From Methanoregulaceae archaeon (GTDB taxonomy: Archaea; Halobacteriota; Methanomicrobia; Methanomicrobiales; Methanospirillaceae), in the NCBI GenBank assembly GCA_015660965.1, contig JACTVG010000002.1, forward strand, positions 1 to 64,000: a stretch of 64,000 nt of DNA, read 5' to 3'. The position numbers were made by a program, and so were the translations under genes. The notes below the pieces were generated by a model. That model worked only from the letters and a program-made list of their open reading frames with translations. It was not told where the DNA came from and searched no databases. Numbering within the stretch: the first letter of the stretch is position 1; every line of letters starts with the position of its first letter. This document shows, piece after piece, positions 56,308 through 64,000 of the stretch.

Positions 56308-59300
56308 TGCCCAAAAAGACCCATATTAAAAAAGTACTCTTAATTGGTTCCGGGCCGATCCAGATTGGGCAGGCGGCTGAATTTGACTTTTCTGGATCTC
56401 AAGCATGTCGTGCGATGCGTGAAGAAGGTGTGAATGTTGTTCTTGTTAATTCCAACCCAGCAACAATCCAAACAGACCCCGAGATGGCTGATGAAATTTA
56501 TATTGAACCTCTGAAAGCGGACATTATTGCAAAGATCATCGACAAAGAAAAACCAGATGGGATCCTGTCTGGTATGGGTGGGCAGACCGGTCTTAACCTC
56601 ACTGCAGAACTTGCGGAGATGGGAGCTTTAAAAGATGTTGAAATCCTGGGGACACCTCTCGAGGCAATTTACAAAGGAGAAGACCGTGAGAAGTTTCGCG
56701 ATTTGATGAAAGAGATTGGAGAACCCGTTCCCCAAAGTACTATCCTCAATAATTTAACCCAGATTGATAATGCAATTAAAGAAATAGGGTTACCTGCTGT
56801 AGTGCGTCCTGCATATACACTGGGTGGTGCTGGCGGGGGTATTGCACGGACTCGCGAAGAACTTATTAGAATCGCTGAAATGGGTCTTTCCCGATCGCGT
56901 ATTCATCAAGTACTCATTGAAGAAAGTGTTTTGGGATGGAAAGAGGTTGAGTTCGAGGTGATGCGCGATTCGGAGGATATCTGTATCATTGTTTGCGGTA
57001 TGGAGAATGTCGATCCAATGGGGATCCACACAGGGGAAAGTGTAGTTGTTGCGCCAATTCTCACACTTCGTGACGATGAATTTCAAATGTTGCGCACTGC
57101 AGCTATCAAAATTATTCGTGCTCTCGATGTACAAGGAGGCTGTAATATACAGTTTGCATTTAAAGAAGGAGAATATCGAGTCATCGAAGTGAATCCTCGC
57201 GTCTCAAGATCATCAGCACTCGCCTCGAAAGCTACAGGATATCCGATTGCTCGTGTTGCTGCAAAGATTGCCATCGGATTGCGCCTCGACGAAATTATAA
57301 ACACAGTAACAGGTTGTACTCCTGCATCATTTGAACCAACAATCGATTATATTGTTGTTAAGGTCCCACGCTGGCCCTTTGACAAATTTAAGGGAGCAGA
57401 TAGGACACTGTCGACTTCCATGAAGAGTACTGGTGAGGTTATGGCGATTGGAAGAACGCTTGAAGAGGCTTTTTTAAAGGCTAAACGTTCGCTTGATACT
57501 GATGTAACAGTGCACACCAACCCAAGTGAAATACGCATGATCCTTTCACGCCCAACTGATGAACGGTTTCATTGCCTCTTTGATGCGTTTAGGAAAGGAT
57601 TCAATATCGATGAGATTGTTAAACTAACTTCAATAACACCTTTCTTTCTAGAGAAGATCAAAAACATTGTTGAAATGGAAAACCATCTTGTGAATTTCCA
57701 CGAACCTTCTGATATTCATACAGCAAAAAAATTTGGACTCTCAAATACTGAAATTGCTAAAATCACCGGTCTTTCTATTGAAAAAATTGAAAATATTACC
57801 GAAGATCCAGCGTATAAAATGGTTGATACATGTGCCGCAGAATTTCCAGCGAGTACACCATACTTTTATTCAACTCAAGAACCGGTCTGTGAAATCGTTC
57901 CGAACGCGAAACAAAAGATTCTCATACTTGGTTCAGGACCTATCCGTATCGGACAAGGAATTGAATTTGATTATTGTACTGTGCATGCGGTAAAAGCACT
58001 TCGAGAAGAAGGGGTTGAAGTTCATATTGTCAATAACAATCCAGAAACCGTTTCCACCGATTTTGACACTTCAGATCGTCTTTTCTTCGAACCGATGCAG
58101 CTTGAGGACGTTTCAAACATTCTAAAAAAGGACAAGTATGATGGCGTGATGGTGCAATTCGGGGGACAAAATGCGGTAAATCTTGCTGTTCCTCTTGAAC
58201 AGGAAATAAAAAGGCTGAAACTCACAACAAAAATACTTGGGACAAGTCCGGATTCGATGGACATCGCAGAAGATCGCGATCGATTTAGTGTCTTACTAGA
58301 CCATCTCAAGATACCCTCACCACCGAATTCTTCTGCATATTCTGAAGCAGAAGCAAAGAAAAAAGCCGAAAAAATCGGGTATCCCGTGCTTGTACGTCCA
58401 TCATATGTCCTTGGTGGCCGAGCGATGGAGATAGTTCATGATTCAAGCGAACTTGAACAGTATATGAAAGAAGCTGTTCGTGTAAGCCGGAACCATCCGG
58501 TGTTGATCGATTCCTACTTACAGAATGCTATAGAACTTGACGTTGATGCGGTATGCGATGGCGAGGATGTACTAATCGGGGGCATCATGGAACATATTGA
58601 ACAAGCGGGAATACATTCTGGCGATTCTGCTTGTGTAATACCTACTCAGTCCCTCCTTCCCTCAATTGTTGAACGAGTTCGAGAATATACACGAAAGATC
58701 GCACTTGGGCTAGGTGTTATTGGACTTGTCAATATCCAACTTGCAGTAAAAGGTGAAGTTGTGTACGTACTTGAAGCAAACCCGCGTGCGAGCCGGACAG
58801 TACCTTTTGTTAGCAAAGCGACAGGAATCCCGATTGCGAAGATCGCCGCGAAAGTTATGATTGGAAAAAAGCTTCGCGATCTCGAATATCACGAACGGGA
58901 CATCAAGCATGTTGCAGTTAAAGAAGTATTGCTTCCGTTCAACAAACTCTCTGGTGTTGATACGATGCTGGGTCCTGAAATGAAAAGTACTGGTGAGGTA
59001 ATGGGGATTGATTACGATTTTGGTCTCGCTTTTTATAAAGCATGTATTTCAGCGGACAACGAACTTCCACTCAAGGGAAACGTCTTCATCTCGGTTAACA
59101 TGGAGCAAAAAGATGACGTCATCCCAATTGCACAAAAGTTGCGTGATCTCGGTTTGATCCTTTACGGAACCGAAGGTACTGTTGAGTACCTTCACAAAGC
59201 AGGTGTCGAAGCGCATCTTGTGCGCAAAGTGCAGGAGGGCTCACCAAATGTTATCGATATGCTAAGACACGGGGAAATACGTCTTATTATCAATACGCCG

Positions 59301-59468
59301 ACTGACAAACAATCAAGGTTGGATCATTACCAGATTATGCGTTCAGCCGTTGATTTCAGTATTCCTTATATAACAACAATCCAAGCAGCACGTGCTGCCA
59401 CGCTCGCAATCGACGCAATTAAGCGTGAAAAAATGACTCTTGAGCCGATTGGACATTATATAGGATAA
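56307..59468 (+). CDS. carB: Carbamoyl-phosphate synthase large subunit
   Basis: A 1053-residue enzyme of two homologous halves. The first begins GSGPIQIGQAAEFDFSGSQA with ATP-grasp blocks PAYTLGGAGGGIAR and QGGCNIQFAFKEGEYRVIEV; the second repeats GSGPIRIGQGIEFDYCTVHA, PSYVLGGRAMEIV and VNIQLAVKGEVVYVLEANPR. The C-terminal domain from about 930 is the MGS-like allosteric region (VFISVNMEQKDDVIPIAQKL). Makes carbamoyl phosphate for arginine and pyrimidines. Start ATG overlaps the carA stop by 1 nt with GGAG in the carA end. Confidence 0.97.
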   Translation: MPKKTHIKKVLLIGSGPIQIGQAAEFDFSGSQACRAMREEGVNVVLVNSNPATIQTDPEMADEIYIEPLKADIIAKIIDKEKPDGILSGMGGQTGLNLTAELAEMGALKDVEILGTPLEAIYKGEDREKFRDLMKEIGEPVPQSTILNNLTQIDNAIKEIGLPAVVRPAYTLGGAGGGIARTREELIRIAEMGLSRSRIHQVLIEESVLGWKEVEFEVMRDSEDICIIVCGMENVDPMGIHTGESVVVAPILTLRDDEFQMLRTAAIKIIRALDVQGGCNIQFAFKEGEYRVIEVNPRVSRSSALASKATGYPIARVAAKIAIGLRLDEIINTVTGCTPASFEPTIDYIVVKVPRWPFDKFKGADRTLSTSMKSTGEVMAIGRTLEEAFLKAKRSLDTDVTVHTNPSEIRMILSRPTDERFHCLFDAFRKGFNIDEIVKLTSITPFFLEKIKNIVEMENHLVNFHEPSDIHTAKKFGLSNTEIAKITGLSIEKIENITEDPAYKMVDTCAAEFPASTPYFYSTQEPVCEIVPNAKQKILILGSGPIRIGQGIEFDYCTVHAVKALREEGVEVHIVNNNPETVSTDFDTSDRLFFEPMQLEDVSNILKKDKYDGVMVQFGGQNAVNLAVPLEQEIKRLKLTTKILGTSPDSMDIAEDRDRFSVLLDHLKIPSPPNSSAYSEAEAKKKAEKIGYPVLVRPSYVLGGRAMEIVHDSSELEQYMKEAVRVSRNHPVLIDSYLQNAIELDVDAVCDGEDVLIGGIMEHIEQAGIHSGDSACVIPTQSLLPSIVERVREYTRKIALGLGVIGLVNIQLAVKGEVVYVLEANPRASRTVPFVSKATGIPIAKIAAKVMIGKKLRDLEYHERDIKHVAVKEVLLPFNKLSGVDTMLGPEMKSTGEVMGIDYDFGLAFYKACISADNELPLKGNVFISVNMEQKDDVIPIAQKLRDLGLILYGTEGTVEYLHKAGVEAHLVRKVQEGSPNVIDMLRHGEIRLIINTPTDKQSRLDHYQIMRSAVDFSIPYITTIQAARAATLAIDAIKREKMTLEPIGHYIG

Positions 59469-59582
59469 AAATTGTAAGCAATAAGATTAATTTATTTTCT
59501 TAACGCATTTAAAAATTTTAGAAATGCGTTAAAATTTTGGTGATAAATATTAGAACTATCTAATAAAAAAAATAAAATAAAT

Positions 59583-59968
59583 TTAAACGTAAGTATCAAG
59601 AACTACCTGTTGGCTTCCATCATTGAATGTTGCTGATACAGTAACGTGATTCTGGGATCCGGAGGTTGCTGGGAAGGTCGTTCCATTACCCACATTCGGG
59701 GGAGCATTGTTCAATTGCGGGGTTGTCGGATTGTTAATAGACACATTTAACTAGTGACTTGTCCATTGTCCTGTCCCCCTTGCCAAGTGACAGTAATTGT
59801 GGATCCTTGGGTAGATGCAGTTGCTGCAACAACTCTTGTTTTTTGGATATTCCCCGCCATACCAAACACAAACGCAGCAATAACCGCTGCGAGAATGACA
59901 GTGATGGCGACCAGGAGGATGACCCCAATAACGGGCGATACAGCATCTCCATTTTTTGTAAATTTCAT
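59583..59968 (-). pseudogene. Archaeal type IV pilin (DUF1628) interrupted by a frameshift
   Basis: From an ATG at 59968 with the strong site GAGGTGG, the frame encodes an archaeal type IV pilin N terminus: MKFTKNGDAVSPVIGVILLV, then AITVILAAVIAAFVFGMAGN and a Thr/Gln-rich start of the globular domain, stopping at 59747. In the next frame the sequence continues immediately as LNVSINNPTTPQLNNAPPNV, then GNGTTFPATSGSQNHVTVSA and ends LDTYV at 59583. Restoring one T in the run ACTAGTTAAATG (making GTTTAAATG) fuses them into a normal pilin of about 127 residues. The cleavage site would be KNG|DAVSP. Either a real frameshift or a base-calling error in a T run. Confidence 0.85.
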
Positions 59969-59999
59969 TTAACCACCTCAATAAAATAGTCTTAAAAGG

Positions 60000-60293
60000 G
60001 TATGACAATATATATTAGTTTGTTGCTTATTTTACTATATATATCATTTGAAATCTTTAACCAAAGAATATAGTCTAATAATAGAATTAACTTGATTTCT
60101 GAAACATATTCAAATAAAATATCACAATTTTTAATATTTATGTCTTATTAATATTGTGAAAATTTAATATTTATTTTGAGTGCACAAAGCTATTTTGTAA
60201 AGTATGAATTAATTAAAAAGCTTGCATTATTGTCTCTGTTGAACTTCCTATTTCAGAAGAAAGAAAATAGTATAATATTAGCCAAAAAATCTG
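60000..60293. other. AT-rich leader/promoter region of the pilin gene
   Basis: About 290 bp without coding potential between the pilin start and the hairpin. It contains long A/T runs (for example TATATATCATTTGAAATC near 60045) suitable for the pilin promoter. No other structure seen. Confidence 0.4.
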
Positions 60294-60351
60294 AGGTATA
60301 GCGTCTCCTTACCATTTTGTGCACACATTATGGTAAGGAGACACCGTACCT
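60294..60351. repeat. 58-nt near-perfect hairpin
   Basis: Arms GTCTCCTTACCAT (60303-60315) and ATGGTAAGGAGAC (60330-60342) are perfectly complementary, 13 bp. An outer helix AGGTAT/GTACCT (60294-60299 with 60346-60351, one T-G pair) extends it past a 3-base internal loop on each side, and the 14-base loop contains the palindrome TGTGCACA. It lies between the histidine kinase stop and the pilin promoter. It could be a transcription terminator, a mobile-element scar or a structured RNA. There is no other copy that I noticed. Confidence 0.75.
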
Positions 60352-60421
60352 TTGATCTTTCGGTCAGTTGATATCTTTTTTTTAATTAGGTTTTCAACGG
60401 AGCCGTATTATTTCTCCCTCT

Positions 60422-61867
60422 TTAATTTGTAAATCTGAAAAATTCTAGTGGAATACTGATTTTAAACCGAGCTCCATGATTAAATTCACCAGTTTCTTTT
60501 ATTGAAAGTCCTGTGATGCTTAAAATCTCAGTAACGAGAAACAACCCATATCCGGTATTACGGTAATATTCCCGTTTGAAAATTTTCTCTTTTACATTGG
60601 GGGGAATACCAATACCATTATCTTCGCAGATAAGGATACCTCCAGAATCGTTGTGCTCAAAGTAAAATTTGATCTTCGTAACCTTTTCACCGTGACGAAG
60701 TGTATTTTCAACAAGGTTATAGAAAACTTTTTCGAGCAACATATCGGCATAAATTTCAAGATTATCAACATCAACATCTAGCGCAACACTACCAAGGTGG
60801 AGGTCTGAAATGGCATTATCTATACTTAACTGTACATTTTGCCACATTGGAGCGTTAGTGCCAATATTTTGGTAATCGCGAGTGAAACGGATCTGCTTCT
60901 GGATTAGCTCGGTGATTTTTTCAATTTTATCGAGATGATCGCGCAATATAGGTTCATTAACAATTTCCTGAGCAAGAGAAAGGTACATAATCAGAGCTGT
61001 AATCTGATTGAGGATGTCGTGACGTGTGATGCTTGAGAGAGTGTTTAGCTTTCTATTGGCAAGCTGAATTGCTTCTTCAAACCGTTTCCGTTCTTGAATT
61101 TCAGCTTTGAGCACTTCGTTTGCCCTCAGGAGTTCTTCTGTACGCTCTTTGACTCGAATTTCGAGTTCTTCTTTCGCTTTTTGAATTACCTTTTCTGCAA
61201 GTTTTCTTTCAGTAATATCTATCGCTGAACATACCGCAATATAATTTGGAACAATTGTCGTTGTCACAAGAAACTGACGTTCCCCCCCCTCACTGGTATG
61301 AAAAATAAGCTCTACTTCTCCTGTGATTGCTGCCTTTCTGACGTTAAAGATAAACCTGTCTTGATTGATTGAATTAGGGAGTATAACCGATAGATCCCGA
61401 GCGATAAGGTCATCCCTCTCATATTTTAGCATTTGGGCACATTTTTCATTAATTTCTTTTATTTGCAACGTTTTACAATCAAACGTAAAAATGCCTGCTT
61501 GAGAATTTTCAAAGATCCTTTGATATTTCCGTTCTTCGGCTCGAAGACTTTCAGCAAATGAAGATGTAACAACACCAAACGTAACAAAGATGACAAACCA
61601 CGCTGTGGATACAGCAATCAGTTTGGGATCAGAAAACCCATAATAATAAACAAGGGAGATGTATATGATGCTCAGTAAAAGGGAGAACATGACTCCTCTA
61701 TGAGGATAAAAATAGACAAAGAGGATTATTGGTAGGAAATACAGGAAGGGGAAAACATCAACAATACCCCGGATTAAGGAAAAAATTGTCAAATAAATTG
61801 CGCATATGCTAGTAAGTATAATTAAACCATTCCAGAAGACTTGGCGATGCTGGGTTTTAATCCTCAT
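60422..61867 (-). CDS. Membrane sensor histidine kinase
   Basis: A 481-residue kinase. Residues about 10-105 hold four to five transmembrane helices (VFPFLYFLPIILFVYFYPHR is one), 115-225 a PAS domain (IFENSQAGIFTFDCKTLQIK), 230-275 coiled coil, 278-345 the His phosphoacceptor (LSSITRHDILNQITALIMYL), and about 370-481 HATPase with N box FYNLVENTLRHG, G1 EDNGIGIPP and G2 GYGLFLVTEIL. The start ATG overlaps the stop of the upstream paralogue as ATGA and has GGAGG ten bases before it. The signal is unknown. Confidence 0.9.
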   Translation of the reverse strand: MRIKTQHRQVFWNGLIILTSICAIYLTIFSLIRGIVDVFPFLYFLPIILFVYFYPHRGVMFSLLLSIIYISLVYYYGFSDPKLIAVSTAWFVIFVTFGVVTSSFAESLRAEERKYQRIFENSQAGIFTFDCKTLQIKEINEKCAQMLKYERDDLIARDLSVILPNSINQDRFIFNVRKAAITGEVELIFHTSEGGERQFLVTTTIVPNYIAVCSAIDITERKLAEKVIQKAKEELEIRVKERTEELLRANEVLKAEIQERKRFEEAIQLANRKLNTLSSITRHDILNQITALIMYLSLAQEIVNEPILRDHLDKIEKITELIQKQIRFTRDYQNIGTNAPMWQNVQLSIDNAISDLHLGSVALDVDVDNLEIYADMLLEKVFYNLVENTLRHGEKVTKIKFYFEHNDSGGILICEDNGIGIPPNVKEKIFKREYYRNTGYGLFLVTEILSITGLSIKETGEFNHGARFKISIPLEFFRFTN

Positions 61868-62715
61868 CGCCAATTTTCCTCCGATCTACTAAAGTTATTT
61901 TTTCTTGGTATAAACTGGTTCTCGAACTTCCGATATTCGAAAATCTCAGCTTTGAGTTTTTCATTGGCGTTCTGTAGATGAACCGTCCTTTCTCTTACTT
62001 GACGTTCAATATCATCTAATGTATGACGTATTTCATCTTCGGAGATTTTCTGCTTGTTAATGTCAATGGTAGAACAGAAAACCATATTGTTTGTGATGAG
62101 AATAGCGGATACCAAACAAATGTGGGGTTTTCCGTCTTTTGAAATGAATAAAACTTCGTTCTTGCAAGGCGTTTTGCCTTCTTTGATACACGATATAAAC
62201 TGATCTCGTTCAATCTCACTCATCCAGATCTTTGACAATTCTTTTCCAATTAGATCTTCGCGATTATAATTTAGCATCCGAGCGCATGAAGGGTTAGCAT
62301 CGTGTAGCAGTAATGTATCTATGTTAAAACAGAATATTCCATCTTGAGTATTTTCAAAGAGATTTTTTATTTTCCTCTCCTCATTATGCAACTGATTTGC
62401 ATAAGAGGATGCAATAATACCGATAACAATAAAGATTGCAAACCATGCTGTCGAAATAGCAATTTGAATCGAGTTAGGCGAACCAAAAAAATAGACAAGA
62501 GCAACATATACAATGCTTATTCCAAGTGAATACATCGCGCCATATCTAGAATAAAAATAAACGGCAAAAATAATAGCGAAGATATATAAAAATGGGAATA
62601 CTTCAAAGATGCCGCGGGTAAGGGAAAAAATCGATAAGATAATTGCCCCGACAGTGGTAATGATAACAATAAATAACTGAATTAGATTTGATATAACATC
62701 ACTGCGGATTTTCAT
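61864..62715 (-). CDS. Membrane PAS sensor lacking a kinase, truncated paralogue of the next gene
   Basis: A 283-residue protein that aligns with the first 250 residues of the following kinase: membrane region (FEVFPFLYIFAIIFAVYFYS), PAS (LFENTQDGIFCFNIDTLLLH) and coiled coil (VRERTVHLQNANEKLKAEIF). It then ends in an unrelated tail KNNFSRSEENWR instead of the His-box. Loss of the catalytic part, with the full-length copy immediately downstream and overlapping, suggests a tandem duplication followed by deletion. It may now act as a receptor-only subunit forming heterodimers with the kinase. Start ATG follows GAGGAAGC. Confidence 0.87.
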   Translation of the reverse strand: MKIRSDVISNLIQLFIVIITTVGAIILSIFSLTRGIFEVFPFLYIFAIIFAVYFYSRYGAMYSLGISIVYVALVYFFGSPNSIQIAISTAWFAIFIVIGIIASSYANQLHNEERKIKNLFENTQDGIFCFNIDTLLLHDANPSCARMLNYNREDLIGKELSKIWMSEIERDQFISCIKEGKTPCKNEVLFISKDGKPHICLVSAILITNNMVFCSTIDINKQKISEDEIRHTLDDIERQVRERTVHLQNANEKLKAEIFEYRKFENQFIPRKNNFSRSEENWR

Positions 62716-62897
62716 TTGCTTCCTCTTAATGGATTTCTAGTGTTTATAAAAATCTCGACCTTATTTGTTATTTTAGTATGATGGTTGATTAAAGCTACTA
62801 ATTTTGTTTAATAATACCATACAACTTCTTCATACAAATACACTAAAAAATCCCTCATTTTACCGATAATAACAGTTTTTGGAAAATAAATCCACTT
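62716..62897. other. Intergenic, no gene seen
   Basis: AT-rich stretch of 182 bp containing the promoter for the sensor operon; mobA ends at its right edge. Nothing else stands out. Confidence 0.4.
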
Positions 62898-63491
62898 TTA
62901 TTCTTTGCTGCTAACAAATTTATTTAATTCATCAAGGTGGTTGATATTCGTGAATGTCTTAAGCAATTGATCGTATTTTCGTAAATCCTCAACAGGGACG
63001 TATTTTACTTTTAAATTTTTTATCATATCACGTAGAGATTTTGATTCGTCTTTATTGAGATATGAAATCAGAGCAGAACGGCGATAGACAGCGTGGAGGG
63101 GTTCGTACATATCCTTGTTCCAACAAGGGACAATTGCGTCATATTCTCCTATGTTATCAAAAAGATATGATACCACTTCTTGATTGATGCAGGGCATATC
63201 ACATGCAACAGCGAACACAAAATCTCCCTTAGCAGCTTGGATACCTGCATGAAGACCCCCAATAGGTCCAGCACCTTTTTTGATATCAGTGATGCAAATG
63301 ACACCAGAAAGGTTTGAAAACCTTTTACATTGCGTTGGATCTCGGGCAACTAAAATGATTTCATCAGTGACATTCTTGAGACTAGATGAAAGGTGTTCGA
63401 TGAATGTCTTGCCTTCATACAAAAAAAAGTATTTTTCATTTCCTTGTGCACGTTTTGCTTCTCCACCAACAAGCACTAATGCAGATCTCAT
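62898..63491 (-). CDS. mobA: Molybdenum cofactor guanylyltransferase (MobA)
   Basis: A 197-residue nucleotidyltransferase that attaches GMP to molybdopterin for Mo/W enzymes such as formylmethanofuran dehydrogenase. The nucleotide loop reads LVLVGGEAKRAQGNEKYFFL (a GG..xR..G.K pattern); IKKGAGPIGGLHAGIQAAKG and VACDMPCINQEVVSYL are the metal and guanine blocks. Start ATG at 63491 follows GAGAGCTG. Adjacent to ogt, 52 nt downstream on the same strand. Confidence 0.9.
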   Translation of the reverse strand: MRSALVLVGGEAKRAQGNEKYFFLYEGKTFIEHLSSSLKNVTDEIILVARDPTQCKRFSNLSGVICITDIKKGAGPIGGLHAGIQAAKGDFVFAVACDMPCINQEVVSYLFDNIGEYDAIVPCWNKDMYEPLHAVYRRSALISYLNKDESKSLRDMIKNLKVKYVPVEDLRKYDQLLKTFTNINHLDELNKFVSSKE

Positions 63492-63543
63492 TACAGCTCT
63501 CGTAATTGAAAGATATTCCTTAAAATCTTTGTTATACGTCTGG

Positions 63544-63996
63544 TTAAGATTTCCCTTTCCGATTCAATCGGTGTATTTCTTGTTGTTCCATCGCAAGCAA
63601 AGTCTTTTTAATCTCAATTGAGAATGAGAATCCCCCAATATTGTGTGCTCCAATTATCCTATGGCAAGGTATAATAATTGGAGTAGGATTGCGAGACATT
63701 GCTTGACCCACGACACGTGGAGACGTTTGGACTTGTCGTGCGATTTCTCCATAGGTTGTAGTTGCTCCATAGGGTATCTCGCGTACTCGTTGGAAAATTT
63801 TACTGTACATAGAATCAGTCGAGGTCGCAATACTGTTTAATGGTGTAAGATCTACGTAGTGCCCAAAGCAGTATTTTTGAATTAATAAGGGTACTTGACC
63901 TAAAACGCCGATAGTTGAAAATTTTAAGTGAAATACTGTATCATCACTCCAATTAACATTCACAAACCAAAGCCCAAAATGGCAGGATCCGCTCAC
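63544..63996 (-). CDS. ogt: O6-methylguanine-DNA methyltransferase
   Basis: A 150-residue DNA repair methyltransferase. The acceptor Cys lies in PIIIPCHRIIGAHNIGGFSF, with VREIPYGATTTYGEIARQVQ and SPRVVGQAMSRNPTP before it (HTH and Arg finger). A short N-terminal domain begins SGSCHFGLWFVNVNWSDDTV. The start is taken as GTG at 63996, four bases from the window edge; because the upstream frame stays open to the edge, a slightly longer N terminus cannot be excluded. Confidence 0.93.
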   Translation of the reverse strand: MSGSCHFGLWFVNVNWSDDTVFHLKFSTIGVLGQVPLLIQKYCFGHYVDLTPLNSIATSTDSMYSKIFQRVREIPYGATTTYGEIARQVQTSPRVVGQAMSRNPTPIIIPCHRIIGAHNIGGFSFSIEIKKTLLAMEQQEIHRLNRKGKS

Positions 63997-64000
63997 AATC

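Noticed and set aside
60303-60342. The hairpin as a single CRISPR repeat
   Set aside because: Only one unit is present, with no spacer-repeat series and no cas genes in the window.

Overview
The window looks like a chromosome segment of a class II methanogenic archaeon, most likely Methanomicrobiales (Methanoregula-like). The evidence is archaeal information-processing genes (TBP, transcription factor S, TruD, Pth2, archaeal GlyS, Hef), a fused fae-hps gene, archaeosortase A, a bacterial-type gyrBA pair, many PAS sensors, ECF-type Ni/Co transporters, and tRNA genes without encoded CCA, one with an archaeal intron. No methanogenesis genes proper, transposons, prophage or CRISPR array were seen. 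Genes are densely packed with many 4-nt ATGA overlaps. Several blocks are richer in GC than their surroundings: the PAS protein, the second ECF operon and the ABC-2 permease.

Layout. 0-7.3 kb: a truncated HTH regulator, TBP, a ferritin-like protein, a HEAT-repeat protein, a giant HTH-PAS protein without a kinase domain, a poorly coding region (5.98-6.98 kb) with a decayed membrane/zinc-ribbon gene, and TFS. 7.4-12.8 kb: artA, a CDP-alcohol phosphatidyltransferase, the riboflavin/F420 precursor reductase, sppA, truD-pth2, and an msrA whose catalytic Cys reads Tyr. 12.8-18.7 kb: a Cys/His HNH-like protein, THEP1 NTPase, a receiver/coiled-coil protein, an acyltransferase, two membrane proteins and a geranylgeranyl reductase. 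18.7-24.7 kb: two divergent ECF transporter operons around a regulatory region that holds a NikR-like operator. 24.9-29.5 kb: gyrB-gyrA with TTG starts. 29.6-34.9 kb: YjbQ, peroxiredoxin, flavin reductase, a response regulator, an ABC exporter and UPF0147/UPF0148. 34.9-42.1 kb: glyS-hef, an HTH protein, a UPF0173 hydrolase and fae-hps. 42.2 kb: tRNA-Trp whose intron is a C/D-box guide RNA. 42.5-45.5 kb: methylthioadenosine salvage (deaminase plus phosphorylase). 45.6-50.1 kb: tRNA-Ala, two tandem DUF47-PiT phosphate modules, nth and tRNA-Pro. 50.1-55.1 kb: UMP kinase, AmrS, Mut7-C RNase, beta-carbonic anhydrase, and a redox cluster (Trx-like, FTR-rubredoxin fusion, glutaredoxin, ferritin-like). 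55.2-59.5 kb: carAB. 59.6-64 kb: a frameshifted type IV pilin gene, a large hairpin, two tandem paralogous sensors (one without its kinase), mobA and ogt.

Themes: oxidative stress and thiol redox (ferritin-like proteins, MsrA, peroxiredoxin, FTR/Grx), metal uptake for Ni/Co cofactors, phosphate uptake, and RNA processing. I found no single large unknown system. The most interesting signals are local: the tRNA-Trp intron guide RNA that appears to target C39, the NikR-like box between the transporters, the Cys-to-Tyr MsrA, the FTR-rubredoxin fusion with a CYC motif, and the broken pilin with its neighbouring 58-nt hairpin. Where I moved a start codon inward from the longest open frame, the reason is given in the entry.
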